DNA of 64,000 bases from a virus. The position numbers were made by a program, and so were the translations under genes. This document shows positions 1-12,700 of the stretch, in pieces; within the stretch, counting starts at the first letter, position 1; each line of letters starts with the position of its first letter. The notes under the pieces are model-generated. The model was not told the DNA's origin and did no database searches. It saw only the letters and a program-made list of their open reading frames with translations. The DNA is taken from positions 1 to 64,000 of IMG/VR virus record IMGVR_UViG_3300048625_000025; one strand, 5' to 3'.

Positions 1-40
1 CAAGTAACTGGCCGTCTGTTTTATTAACTAGGTATGACAT
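1..40 (-). CDS. 5' end of a further virion gene, cut by window edge
   Basis: A minus-strand ATG at 40 opens a frame that stays open to base 1 and reads MSYLVNKTDGQLL. It begins six bases after the stop of the preceding minus-strand gene, the spacing expected of the next gene in the same baseplate/fibre operon. The opening resembles the 'NKTDG' start of fibre or baseplate-attached proteins in T4-like marine phages, but thirteen codons are too few for a firm family call. The rest of the gene lies outside the window. Confidence 0.6.
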   Translation of the reverse strand, partial: MSYLVNKTDGQLL

Positions 41-46
41 ACGTTA

Positions 47-730
47 TTATCCGATCGCGCTTAGGTTAGTCAAGGCTTGAATACGCACTGTATAGTCGAT
101 TTGAATTTTGCGGTTAAGAGCTTTTTGTACTGGGTGGAATACCACGTGAGTAAGCATTTTTCCAGCAGTACTGAACAAACCTAGTTCATCAAAAACAAAG
201 GCTTCAGTTAAGTTCTGGCTATTGTCGAACGCTGCTTGACTTGAAGGCTCGCCGTAGTCTAATAGACATGTTACTAGAATGTCTGTAAACACTTGCCCAG
301 GAATATGACGGATTTCCATCTTATTATTAGTTGGGTCTAAGTTAGCAATGCTAGTATCGTCAACGTTTTTACTAAATGTTTGATTATACAATGCAGCGTT
401 TTGACTGTTTGTGTTAGTTGGCAAGTAGTTAATAACGCCAGTTGGGTCAACACTTGTACCACCGTTACCAAAATTCATTACGTTAATGAAGTTTCCGCTT
501 TTGTCAGCTAAACTGTAGGCCATTGCTTCACTGATATTTTCGTAGTGAATAGCGTTTGGCTTATCAATAAACACTTCCCCTGTTTCTGGGTCCGAAATTT
601 TAATGTGACCGCGGATAGTCATGTTGCCTTGTTCATCAGGCTGCTTAACTACCGCAGTAACGGCATTGTTTTCTGGTTGTACGTCTGTCATATTTTTATC
701 CATATCTGTATTTATTGTATTCATTATCAT
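47..730 (-). CDS. Virion structural protein of the baseplate operon, function unknown
   Basis: A 227-residue protein that I do not recognise beyond its place at the end of the baseplate operon. The N-terminal 35 residues are polar and probably flexible. After them comes a compact region (about 37-225) rich in beta-strand-like sequence, including 'GHIKISDPETGEV' and a C-terminal 'RKIQIDYTVRIQAL'. There is no signal peptide or membrane segment. The ATG at 730 overlaps the stop of the upstream giant gene (ATGA), favouring translational coupling. However, an AATAAATA late-promoter motif at 709-716 lies inside this reading frame and would place a transcript start exactly on the in-frame ATG at 703, so a 218-residue form from a separate promoter is possible. 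The position next to gp6 and a giant fibre/baseplate gene suggests a baseplate or fibre-attachment role. Confidence 0.8.
   Translation of the reverse strand: MIMNTINTDMDKNMTDVQPENNAVTAVVKQPDEQGNMTIRGHIKISDPETGEVFIDKPNAIHYENISEAMAYSLADKSGNFINVMNFGNGGTSVDPTGVINYLPTNTNSQNAALYNQTFSKNVDDTSIANLDPTNNKMEIRHIPGQVFTDILVTCLLDYGEPSSQAAFDNSQNLTEAFVFDELGLFSTAGKMLTHVVFHPVQKALNRKIQIDYTVRIQALTNLSAIG
709..716 (-). promoter_or_regulatory. T4-like late promoter motif AATAAATA
   Basis: The minus strand reads AATAAATAC here, matching the NATAAATA late promoter class used with gp55, which is encoded in this window. With T4 spacing (motif -13 to -6), transcription would start at 703, which is the A of an in-frame ATG of the downstream gene, giving a leaderless message. 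Confidence 0.45.
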
Positions 731-3700
731 GGTGTATAACTTGGGCTAGCTTTAAGGAACGTTACTTCGCTTGTGGTAGATCCCTCAAATCCTGTCCCAT
801 CTGCTACGTTAGCTGTCATGTTTAACCATGATTCAGTTGTGGTACTTCCGGGAACAATTTGTTGCATACTAGCATCAACAACGCGGCTACCAGCAACATG
901 AGTTAACGGGGCGCCTGTGCCATCAACACCACGACGGATCTGACCTAACACATTATTTACAGTATCAATTGTGTAATATGTGATCTTTTCGCCGTTAATA
1001 AACACAATACCAGGATGACCCTGTTCTGCGTTAGGTGCAGGTAATACGCTAGCATTTGTTACATGAACGTTACTATCACTTAGGGATAAGTCGGCGATCA
1101 AAGTGGTTGTATTTGCATCCGTAATACGGTGATACTGCACTTGACCGTTCATGTTTTGGAACACTCTGTGCCCAAGAGTTACGGTGTTGCCAGAAATCTT
1201 AGTAAATACTGTCATCGACAATGTGTCGTATACACGTCCAGGAATCAACTCTTCAGGAGCATGGCTGCTGAATGTGTCTACGTATGCACCACCATCGATA
1301 TTAATATCTTCTGGGCGGGTACCTAATGCACTATCAAGGTAGCTACTAGAAATTGTACCATCAATCTTGCTGGTATCAGTATAATCTAAGTAACGTAGGG
1401 TTACGTTTGCACCAACGCTTTCATTTGATACTAGGGCAGTATCTAAGATCATTGTGTTTGCGCTTACGTCAACAATACCAAATACCTTGTTATTGTTAGC
1501 TGACCCAATCACTGTAATTTGTTGGTTCAATTCGTAACCTAATTCAATGAAATCAACATTTGCATTAGTGCTAATGATACTTGAGTTTGCGCTAAAGAAT
1601 GCCACAGTTGCACCAACATTGACGTTGCTTGTAAAGCTATCAAATTTGCCACCAGTTACATTTACCCCTGGATACTCGGTGCCGTCGATTAGCATAGAGA
1701 CCACACGAGCTGGCATACCAACACCTGGCTGATAGTAGCCCATTATACGATCGTTTGCTCTGATTAGTGCGTTACCAGCATTAACAACTTCAAACAAACT
1801 AGAATCAAATGTTGCATGAGTGTTTGCATTTGCAGCCACTGGCTTGTAAATGATATTGTTGTATGTAACTAAGTTGCCACTTGCTAGCCAGATGTTACCT
1901 GTACCTGTACCAGTTGACACCGTTGCAGAATACGCTGTATTTGCAGCCCAGTCCACTACGTTGCTTGTAAAGTTAGTGCGGTCAAATTTAATAGTTGTAT
2001 CAAATGTACGCACTGTATTGTAGCTGCTGGCAGGATCTGGCTTAAAGAATACGTTCTTTAACTTAGGTACAAGAATTGCACCAGTACCGTTACCGTTAAC
2101 AGTAACAACCGGAGGAGTAGTAAAGCCTGAACCAGGACTAATAATAGTAACGCTTGCAACGTTTCCGTAAGTGACGTTAATTGTTGCATGTGCAACTACG
2201 CCTGAACCATTGCCGCCCGATACTTCGACGTTCGGAGTCAATGTATAACCAGTACCACCATTTGCGATGTCAATTTCGACTACGCTATAGGTGTGATTGT
2301 TATTCCAGTCTGCATAATTTGCAGTAGTTAACAACTCAGCGTCGGTTGTGTATGTGCCGTCTGGACTGCGGAATGTACTAGACACTGTGTCGTAGTACGA
2401 CGGCAAGTCAAAGTCTGTTGCACCTGCGTGTAGGTAATCAGTACCTCTGTATAAAGGTACGTATTCACGGATTTGTGTGCGATATGGCTTAACTTCGTTA
2501 ATGTAGTCTTCGTAGAATGTTTGGTTGTCTTTAACATAGCTAGGGTATTGCACAAGATCACGAATCTTGTGTAGTACACGGATAAAGCTGGTCTTAAAGA
2601 TCCAATCAGTGGACTTTTGTTCGCTGAAAATATAGTTCACTAATCCAAAGAATAGCTTGTTAAATTCAACCTTAATTTCCTTAGTAAAGATGTCATTGTA
2701 CACACTATCAAAGATGTAGCGAACTTCTTGGTTAGGGTTTTGGTCGAATCGAACAGTGTCAAAGTTGTCGTTGTCGAACGCCATGTTACCTGATTCCAGG
2801 TCATAGATGCTGCTTGACAACTCGATAGTTCCATCTTGGATACCCACTTGAGTTAACGATAAATCGCTAGCAACACGGTAGTACACAAATCGTCCAGCAC
2901 CATTGTCGTTCAACTTGATAGTGTCGCCTGCTGTTAAAGCTAGCTTATCAAGTTGGTAATAACGATCAATGGTGTGTGTTGGCTTTTGAGTGTAGTCAAA
3001 ATCAGTTGCATACCAATCAATCTTTGTCCAGTAGATGCTGGTGGCAAAACTTTGAATTCTTACTAAGAACCAGCTTTGAGTTGCAGAAATCCATTTAAAG
3101 ATTGTCCATAAGCCACTATGCTCACTGTCAGACTCAATTAAGATCTTATAGCCATCAGCAAGAGCTGATGTTACAATGTAATCTAATTCAATGCGCTCTG
3201 CAATCTTAGCATCCCATTCGCCTGTACCAGCAGCCGGAATTGGCGCCCCTGCTTCTAATGTAGAAATGTCTCTGCTGTCAACAATCGGGTACAATGCAAA
3301 AATACTGTTTACGTATTTTACAAAATTCTCTAGTGCTGCTAAACGATCCACGAACATAGTTTGGCGAGGACGAATATCAATACCTACCTGTGCAACCGCA
3401 GTTAGCTCCGGATCTGGTACTACTAATCCCGCACGGTCAAGCCCAGATAAACTGTCTTGCATCTTGGTAATAATACGAGTCGGAATTGGTGTCGCATCGC
3501 TGTTCTCTTCAACTAGCTGATATTCGCTATGAATAATGTTTGTGCTAGTTGCAGGGCTGTAATCAATATGCAACACTGCGTCTGTTCCTGTTAAGAACGA
3601 GTTCACGTTGTACAAACTAATTGCATTTTTAGCCAATGCAGCAACATAAGAGATCCCTTGGTCTTTTGGATTCTTAATAATTTGTTGGATTGTGCTTACA

Positions 3701-6700
3701 CTGTTTGTTCTGTTAGTTTTGATAACATCAACAGTGGTTTTATCACTTACCCAGAAATAATACAATGTCTTAAACAAGCCAGTTGCTGCATCAACAAATG
3801 TATAGCTAACAAATGCGCCGTTTGAGTCATCTCTAGGAATTCCGTTGCCGCCACTTTCAACATACTTGCTTGGCAATACGCTGCTCTCAACCCACTCGTA
3901 TACCTTAACATTGCTGCCAGGGAACATATCACCCCAGTGCTTGCTACGGTACACAATATCACCTTGTTCGTAATCAATAAAACGCATTTGATCTGTGTCC
4001 CACCATGTCTTGCCAACTTGTGCATTTGTCCAGTGGAATGTTGTATCAAACTTACTAGTAGGGCCAGTGTCGACACCAGTACCGTCGTTGTAAATTGCTG
4101 GGTCAGTTATGCTTGCATAATCAATGTCTTGTTGTGCAACACCCAACAACTTGCCTTTAACTGGATCAAAGTAATCTAGTCTAGCAGTAATGTTCTGTGT
4201 CTTTGTGTTATAGATGTACAACTTGTCAATGCTGTTTGGCTCAACACGAGTTTCATTGAAACGAATCAAGTCCCACCCTTGTGTGCCCATTGTGTTTTCA
4301 AACGCATAGATGCTACCGCCACGTGCAGTAATTGAGTAATCATTGATTGCGCCAGCAACAATGTAATTACCAACAATGTCAATTGACGCACCAAAGTTAA
4401 AGTTGTCATCAAGTGCCGGTGCCTGCAACTGTTGTACGTAAGCAAACAATGCTGGATTATCAATTGATTCAAATGGGTTGTCCATCAAATCGTAAATGTA
4501 TACCGCACCACTGTTGGCAATAGCATCCTTAAAGTTCAAGCTACCAACGTCAAATGTCGTTTCGGTTGAATCAAACGATGTTCCGTTGATAGTCTTAGCA
4601 CCTGTGCTACCAATAGCCAATGTTGTGGCATTGTCGCTAATAGCAAGAGCCGAACCAAAGAATTCGTTTTCATTGCTCATTGGGTGTGTGATAGTTTGAG
4701 TCTGAACAAAGATTGTTAGTCCCAAATCAACTAATGCTGTTCCTGTTCCAGGAGCCAGTGTAGTTCCGCTGCCCGGCAATACGTCTAGTTTATTACTCTT
4801 AGTTAACACACCAATGTTGTTAAACGAAGTAACACGAGCAGACACAATCTTCAAGTGACCGTTGTCATCAAATGCTGTAATACCGGGAATACCAGCACCG
4901 TTAATCTTACTAACAACGTGCGCCAATGTATTGCTAGTGAACTGAATTTCAACTGTGTTAACACGGATACTGTGACCTGGCGTAACTGTTGGATTAGCTA
5001 CTGTACCAATAATGGATCCGTATAGACGACCTTGGTTTGCAAAGGTGTATACTGCGCCGCTTCTGTAGTACGGCAAGTTAAAGTACGGAGCACTAAAGTA
5101 AATCTTAGTAGTGTCTGGACTAATAACTACCTTTGTACCAAAGCGTTGACCATCAGTTGCAGTACTGCTAGACAATGTTTGAATCAAGTTAAACTGGTTA
5201 GTCTCAATGTTAATCAATGTACCTGCTGTCGGAGCTACTACAAATTGAACGTTGTTACCGACGATATTGTAATCAACTCCTGCAATTTGTTCTACATTAT
5301 TTGCTGTTACTCTGCGTGTGCTACCGATTTGTCGCACAGGGATAAATGTGTTATTCGACCCGTTTGCATAGAAGCCTTCAACCATACGGTCATATACGTA
5401 GCCCTTACCAGCATTAGCAACGCTGCCGACTGTTGCAGTGTTTGCACCAATTGCAATTTGATCTCCTGCAGGGTTACATGCAACGCTAGTACCAAACCCG
5501 TTGCCCTGAATCCATGTATCGATTAACTTGTAACGAGAGTGTACTGTTACTAGGATTGGGCCAGCCGCAGGCGGGGTGGCCATGCCGTTAACTAAGAATC
5601 GGATCTTGTATGTTCCACTAACGTCGATAATTGTAAAATCAACGTTAGGAACTAACGTCGTATCACCGTTAACTAGCAGCTCACTTGGATCTGTAATTGT
5701 TTGATTAGTTAATGTAAAGTCATTATTGCTACCAGTGGCTGCAAGAGTTTGGATATTAGTAGAATCAGCAAACAATCCATAAGCATACACTTTTCCTGCG
5801 CCCGGCGCACCAATGTACAACCAGTTACCATTCTGACTAACTGCAAGACTTGCGCCAAATAAGTCGTTTGCTTGTCCAGTTGGTACCGTTATGACTTGAC
5901 TCATTGACACGCCAGTTGCTACGTCTACAGAGTATACGTACACATAACCAGTGTTTGACAAACTTCTTGGGGCTGCAATTACAAACGATCTATCGCTAGC
6001 ATCAATTACTTGTCCGAAGCCGCTAGTACCTGTGCTACCAACTACGAAATTACTGTTTTCTAACCATTCGCCATCGGTTGTCTTTAAGAAGATCGCTGCT
6101 CGACCGGTGCCGCTATTTGGAGCGCCAGCAAACATAATCTTACCATCGCTTGAAATTTTCAAACTTTGACCAAAGTTGTCTTGGCCCTGGTATTCACTGC
6201 TGTTTAGATAAATCTTAGTTGCAGATTCCCATGGGCTAGTTTTATTGTAGACTCCCCAGTTACCTGCTGCATCCAATGTATCAACCCAGACTTTGTCGTT
6301 CTGTACCCATCCGTATGGCGGAGTATGTGAGTCGATTTCTGTTGGGTTTGCCATACGACCACTTGCTAACTTAAATAAAATTCCGTTACCCGACACTGTC
6401 TGTAACTGACTTAGTAGTTTGTAGTTTTGGCGCAATCCAATTGTGAAACTGTTAATTCCATTAATGGCATACACTTGGTAGAAGCCATCAAATCTATCAT
6501 CAAATCTACGAACTGCAACAATATCACCGATTGATAAATTGTGCTCTGCACTTGTGGTCACTGTTGCGTAATTGTTGATGCTGTATGACAATCCTGTGAC
6601 CGCACACTCTGTTTCGCTTACTCGGTAAACATCCCAGTCTCCGCTAAACCCTTTTGCAGCCCAGATAGTAAATCCAGTACCAATTTTGTTTAACACGTTT

Positions 6701-9700
6701 CCAAGGTCTGCAAAATTTTGAATGTCAAAAATAGTAGCATCTACGTCATCAATGTTTACATAACCAGCAGTTGGATAGCCCACGTCATCGGCAGTTGACA
6801 CATAATCACCAAACATGTCGGGAGTGTGAGTTAAAGAACTTCTGTATACTTCTCGAGGGTAGTAATGTGCTACTCCACGCAATGGAACTTCATTATCTTT
6901 TAGAAGCTGTATCGGTGCAGGATTGTTAGTTATAATCGCTTCGTCGAGTTGCAATTCAACAAAACGATCGCTATCAGTTGCGCCGTATTCGCCGACACGC
7001 AATGCCCACTCTTCTGATACGGTAATCTCGTTGCTAATGTTAGCTAGCTGCGCTTGCGCCAATGCAAGGATCGCGTTCTTTGTACCTTTTTGCTTAATAT
7101 ACCCTTGGTAGAATTTGCTTTGTGTTTCTACATCAAGTGCTAAGTCAGTTAAGTACTGACGCTCTCTGAATCCAGTAATACCGTTGCTATAGAAGTTTAG
7201 TTCTTCATCAACTGGTTGATTGTTAATGTCGTAGATAGATTCAAATTTTGCAGCGTTAGTAGCAAAGTTAGGCAACAGACCAGTCTTGATGCTGTTCTGG
7301 TCAATTTGCTTCCACTGTTTAATATCAAACAAATCAGCCGCAACTACTTTGCCTAATGCAACATAGTAACTATTCTTGTATGAAACTAACGAACCTTTTT
7401 TGTAGTCCTTGCCTTGTTGCCATTCATCAACTTTGTTGTTGTTGTAGATGAAGCCAGCCGGGTTAAGTGCTCCAGACCAATCAGCAGTCTTGCTACCAAT
7501 TAGTTTCAAGCGGTATTGTCTGTTACCAGTGTCTGGACTATAGATAATATCGTTAAACGAAGTCTTGTTATCAAATATTAATACATGTTCGTACTGCACT
7601 AGGTGCAATTCCGCAAACGCAATAGTCTGACCTTTAGTGGTTGAGATATTAAATTTATTGTCTTCGCGGATCACTGAGAATGCACTAGGTTTAATTACAC
7701 TAAAGTTAGGATCCATTACTTTAGATCCTGTTGGCAAGTTTGTGATCTCGTCCACTACTGTGTTAGTTGACTTTACTGACAACGATTGGTTAACTGGACT
7801 CAAGATGATAACATTACCAGCTTGCCATCCTTGTTGTGCCCAAGTTAAAAATTCTCGTGCGCTCAATATCCAATCTTGCTTTGCACCTAAGTCATTATCA
7901 AATTCTGTAAATACAAAACCTTGGCTTTGTAATTGACGTTGGTAGCTTACCAAGAAGTCAACTACTTCTTGTGTTGTTTTAAATTCAAATCCGTACGGAA
8001 CACGTACACGAACTTTCTGATAGTCTTTGTATATTACGCCTCTTGCTTTACCAGCAGTAATCGTATAGGCGTTGTTATTAGATAGGCTAGGTACGATTGT
8101 AAAGTAAGGGCTGCTTAGGTTGTAGCCGCTTACTGTGTAACCATTCTGACTACGCTCAACAATAACTGCACTGTACGCAATCTTATTAGTAGGAACTGAT
8201 TTAAACAGTTCAACGCGATAGTTATCGTCAGGGATAATAATACTGTCACTAGTTGAGTTTGGGCTACCTTGTTCCGCTAGCAAGTTAATATAACGCTTGT
8301 CTGTAAAACCTGCTGCTTTGTAGCTCAACTGTACGTTTAAGTTTTTCAGGTAAGTTTTAATTTTAGCCTGCGGTTCGCCGATGCCTAAGTTCTTTAGGTA
8401 ATCGCTAATCCAGTTAACATATCCAGCAGTGCGTTGGATATTGCCATTGGAATCTACTGCACCGTTTACTTCTAAGCTAGTAGGAGTAAGGTGTTGGTTA
8501 CCTGGGCTTACTAGGTATTGTGCAATGTTATTATTGTACTTGTAACGGTCAATGTTAGCAAAGTTTGAGAAGAAGTAGGCAGGCTTTAACAGAGCCAATG
8601 TTTGCATTAAAACAAACGGATAATCGCTGCTACGGCGCCATGCAGTTTCAACTGGGCCAAAATCGCCCACTGCATAGCTCGAGTTTGCCTTCGAACTATC
8701 AAAATCTAGTACTGCAAATTTTTCAGGGCTGCGCAAATTACCGTTGTCATCTACGGGGATAATATTCAATAATCCAGGACGAGCAAACTCAGCGTAGATA
8801 CCTGCACGGTCTCCTGCATGGATATAACCTAAACTCAAGTCTGTCCATAGTACTAAGTTACCACCTGTGTATGGTGCGGCACCGTAACGGTCATCCCAGT
8901 AATCTGGCTTCTCGGTGAAACCTAACATTTCCCATGGATGTGTGTGAGGACGATCTGTATCGTAGAAATAATCAAAAATTGCTCTCCATGTGCCCGGTAA
9001 GTAATCACCTGTTAGCACATCTTTGAAATTTTTGTAGTTCCAAGTCCAAGGATTGTTACTTTGGAAATAGTTATTTGTAGTGTAGTCAAGTCTGTTGTTA
9101 CCAACCCAGCTCAAGAAATTTGAGCTTAACACTTGGTTAAATTCAGCTAGGCTGTAATCTGTTACACGGAAACGTCCAGGGAATTGGCTTCCTGCTTGCA
9201 CAACCAATGGTGTCAACTCTTGCTTAATGTTGTTGTAGATTCTACGTTCAAATTCAAGCAAGATAGCATCGCGGTAATCACCAAACGCAGGTGTAATGCT
9301 TCCGTCGTGTCCTTGGATTACATCAACTGGACCACTAGCAAATGTATCGTCGGAATAGATCATCGGAACCGATGAAGTCCACATACCCATCTTAGATGGT
9401 GTTTCAGGAATATAGTTACCGTCGGTATTGCTATATTCTACGATAGTGATAATGTCGTTGTAGTTTAAGTTGAACGAATCAACCACAGTGATAGTAGGTC
9501 TGTCACTGTTAAACACATAGTCTCGACCTTTAACTAGCAATTCTTTTGTGGTTGCACCGTTAACTGTGCGAGTCAAATATACCAGCACCGCAAGATTGCT
9601 TAACTCAGTATCATTAAAGATCTTAGTTAATTCGTATTCACGAATTCGTGGATCTAATACAGTATACAATGGCAGAGTAGTTTTGTTTTGTCCCCACGGA

Positions 9701-12700
9701 GCCATATCGCTATAGTACCAAGGGAAGTTGGAGTTCTTTACTGCATTGATTGTACCAATGATAGTATCAAGAGAACCGGCAATGTCGTTTACATCTATTT
9801 CAATTTGAGTTGATAGCTCAAGGATTTTATTCTTGAACTTGGCATATTCTTTTTGTGCGTTACGTAGTCCGTCAACAAAATTCATTGTCCCGTCAACTAA
9901 GAACAAGCTGCTGTACACCACTGGGCTAGCATGTTTTAAAATGTTGCCACCATTGGCTTTGATGTTGATGTCTCGTAGGTTGTTATTACCTGGTACTGTA
10001 CCAGTTACTGATTGAGAATTTTGACTTAACGTAATCAAGTGATTACGAATTTGTCCCAATGTCAATGATGTAAAGTTTCCGTTTAGTGAGTTATTATCTA
10101 AGTTAGATGGAACTTGGTAGTATCCTAACTTACTAACACTGCTGCTATAGATTAACAAGTCAACGCTATCACCGACTGCCAACAATGTTGGGTTAATCAA
10201 TACTGCATATCGTGCGCCAATTTGTGTTAATCCAAAGTTAGTTACATCAATTACTTTACTGTTTACAAGAACTTTAACGTTAGGAATATCCGCGCTTGGG
10301 TTCGGCAATATGTCAATTTCAAACAAGTTATTAGTTCCATCAGCAGTGTGACGAATAATCTGATATTGCTTGCTTTTCTCTGTTGTCTTTGTCCAGATGT
10401 TTGTAGTATCGTGTGTATCAATTGCAGTTGTTACATGTAGATATCCAGTGTTAATGCTCTCAACTTTAGTTGATGGACTAACTAGGTATGTAAACGTGTC
10501 AACATCAAAGTTGTTTTCGTATTGAATATCACCCACGTTGTTAAACGTACGGTAGCTTAATGGGAATCCAAGCACTAGGTCATTTGCGCCTGTGCCTGGC
10601 TTATAAGAAAATAACTTGGTACCTGCAAAGCTGGTGTTAACATAATAGTTTGTATCACCAAAGCTGTTTCCTGCTTCGTCGTACATATCAAACAACGGTG
10701 CTTGGTTTACTGCTGTTTTTTGTTGGGCAGTGTGCCAGCTTGTGCCATCATACCAGATTTCTTTTCCAGCACTTGTGCCGCCAGTCACTAATAGGTTATT
10801 ACGGGCAACAATCTCTGCATCGTCTGCCTCAACAATGTTACCGATGTATTGTTGGACGTTAATGTTTTCACTAATGTCTACAATTTTAAACACATAAATT
10901 TTACTTCTAACAGTTGGACTCGAATCGTTAGAGAAAATTACTCTATCGCCGTGTGTTAGTGTCAGTGTAATACCACTGTTGGTTACAGTTAATGTAGTGT
11001 CGTTGTCTGTGGCTTTGTTTTCAATTTGAGTGTAAGCATTGGTAATGCTAGTATCAAAAATGTCAATTGGGTTCTTGGCAACAAAACCGTAGTTAAACAA
11101 TTGAACGTCTGGTTCAAATTCAATGATAGAACGGCTTGCTCTTAGACTTTGATCTAAGACTAAGTCTTCGTTGTTGTATGCTGCGGTAGCTTTTAACACG
11201 TCAACGTGGAACCAGCGATTGCTACGGCTCCATGCGTTAACACTTAAACTGCTACGGTTAATGGTCAAATAATCGTGAGTGGACAAGTTTGGTAGCTCAG
11301 GTGCAATCAATGCCGCAACCGGAACCAATCTAATGGCAGACCCAACGCCTTCAACATAGTATTCGTTATCTGCGTACCCGTTAATTGCTGTAGTATCAAA
11401 TCTAATACGAAGTCCGTTAGTAAACACTACACCAGTTGGACTAATGTACGACTTCTGTCCTACAATGTCCGACGCTGGATCAATTACTGCACTTGCTGGG
11501 TCTACTAGAGAAATAATACCAGCTGACAATCCGCTCAATGAGTTTTGATAGAACAATGTCTTCAACGGAGCAGTTAATAATGGTACTTCTTTATAGAATC
11601 CAGTGTAGTCAAGGAAGAAGTTCTTGCTTGCATTTGTATTACCAGACTTAATGTAAACACGTTCGTTCTTGTTTACGATCTCTGCTGGCACCAAAGTGAT
11701 GATGTCAGTGTTTTGATCCACTTGTACTTGCCAAGTTTTAGAACGGTCGGCGGTTGGAACTACATCGTTATTTGTTAGTGCGCTAGTCCAGTAGTATTCG
11801 TCGATGTTACTACCAACAAAAATAATTCTCTTACCGTTAATTGCAGCAGAAACACCATCAAAGCCATTAAACTGAGAGATAAAGTCTGCAGAGGTTGCAC
11901 CATTGATGTCTCTGAATGCAATAGTAGTAGCATAGTCAACACTTTGTGACAATGGCATATCAGTGTAACGCGATTGACCGTTTGGTTGCGGTACAATAAA
12001 CTCAACTGATCCTGTTGTGGCTCCGTTGTTTGCTACGCCAAGAACTTGTCGCACGTTAATGTTTGGGTGGTCGCTGTCAAATCCACTAGTGCCGGGTTTA
12101 GCTTGGATCCAGAATTCGCCAGCCTTAACGTTAAAGGTGTACTTGCCACCGTATGCTAGTGTAATGTTTGGGTTGTTATCTGCGCCAGCTTTACTTGCGA
12201 AGTTGTATGCACCGGTAGTAGAATCAATTGTTACATCCCAAGAGTATTCAGTTGGTACACCGCTGGCACTGATCATAACAGACTCAGGGCCATTTTCAAT
12301 CCAGTAGTACTGCGAGAAGTTAATAAACTTGTCAAAGTCAAACTTACCGTCAAAGCTGTACATTTCATTAGAGAACAAACGGCTATGGTTGTCAACATTA
12401 CCACCGTAAAATTTAATCTTGTTAATTAAATCAACATAGCTGCTATAAAAATCAACAGTGTCAGTTTGTGGGTTAACGATTACAGTACTTGGCTCAAGTT
12501 GATAGTTTTGACGAGCTGCATCAATTTCGCTGATGTAGCTGTCAGTTGTTTTAAACGTCGGCGCAAACTTTCTACCAATGTATCCATTGACCTTTTTAAA
12601 ATTAGGTTCACTAATTAATTGGTCTAGGGTCGCGTTAAGAAATTTCTTGTTTGTATCGGTCTGAAAAATCTCAGGTAAAAAGTTAATTGTTTTTGTAGCT

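Noticed and set aside
5032-5526. A 164-codon plus-strand frame inside the giant baseplate gene
   Set aside because: Cysteine-rich, low-quality composition typical of antisense frames, and it lies wholly within a well-supported gene.
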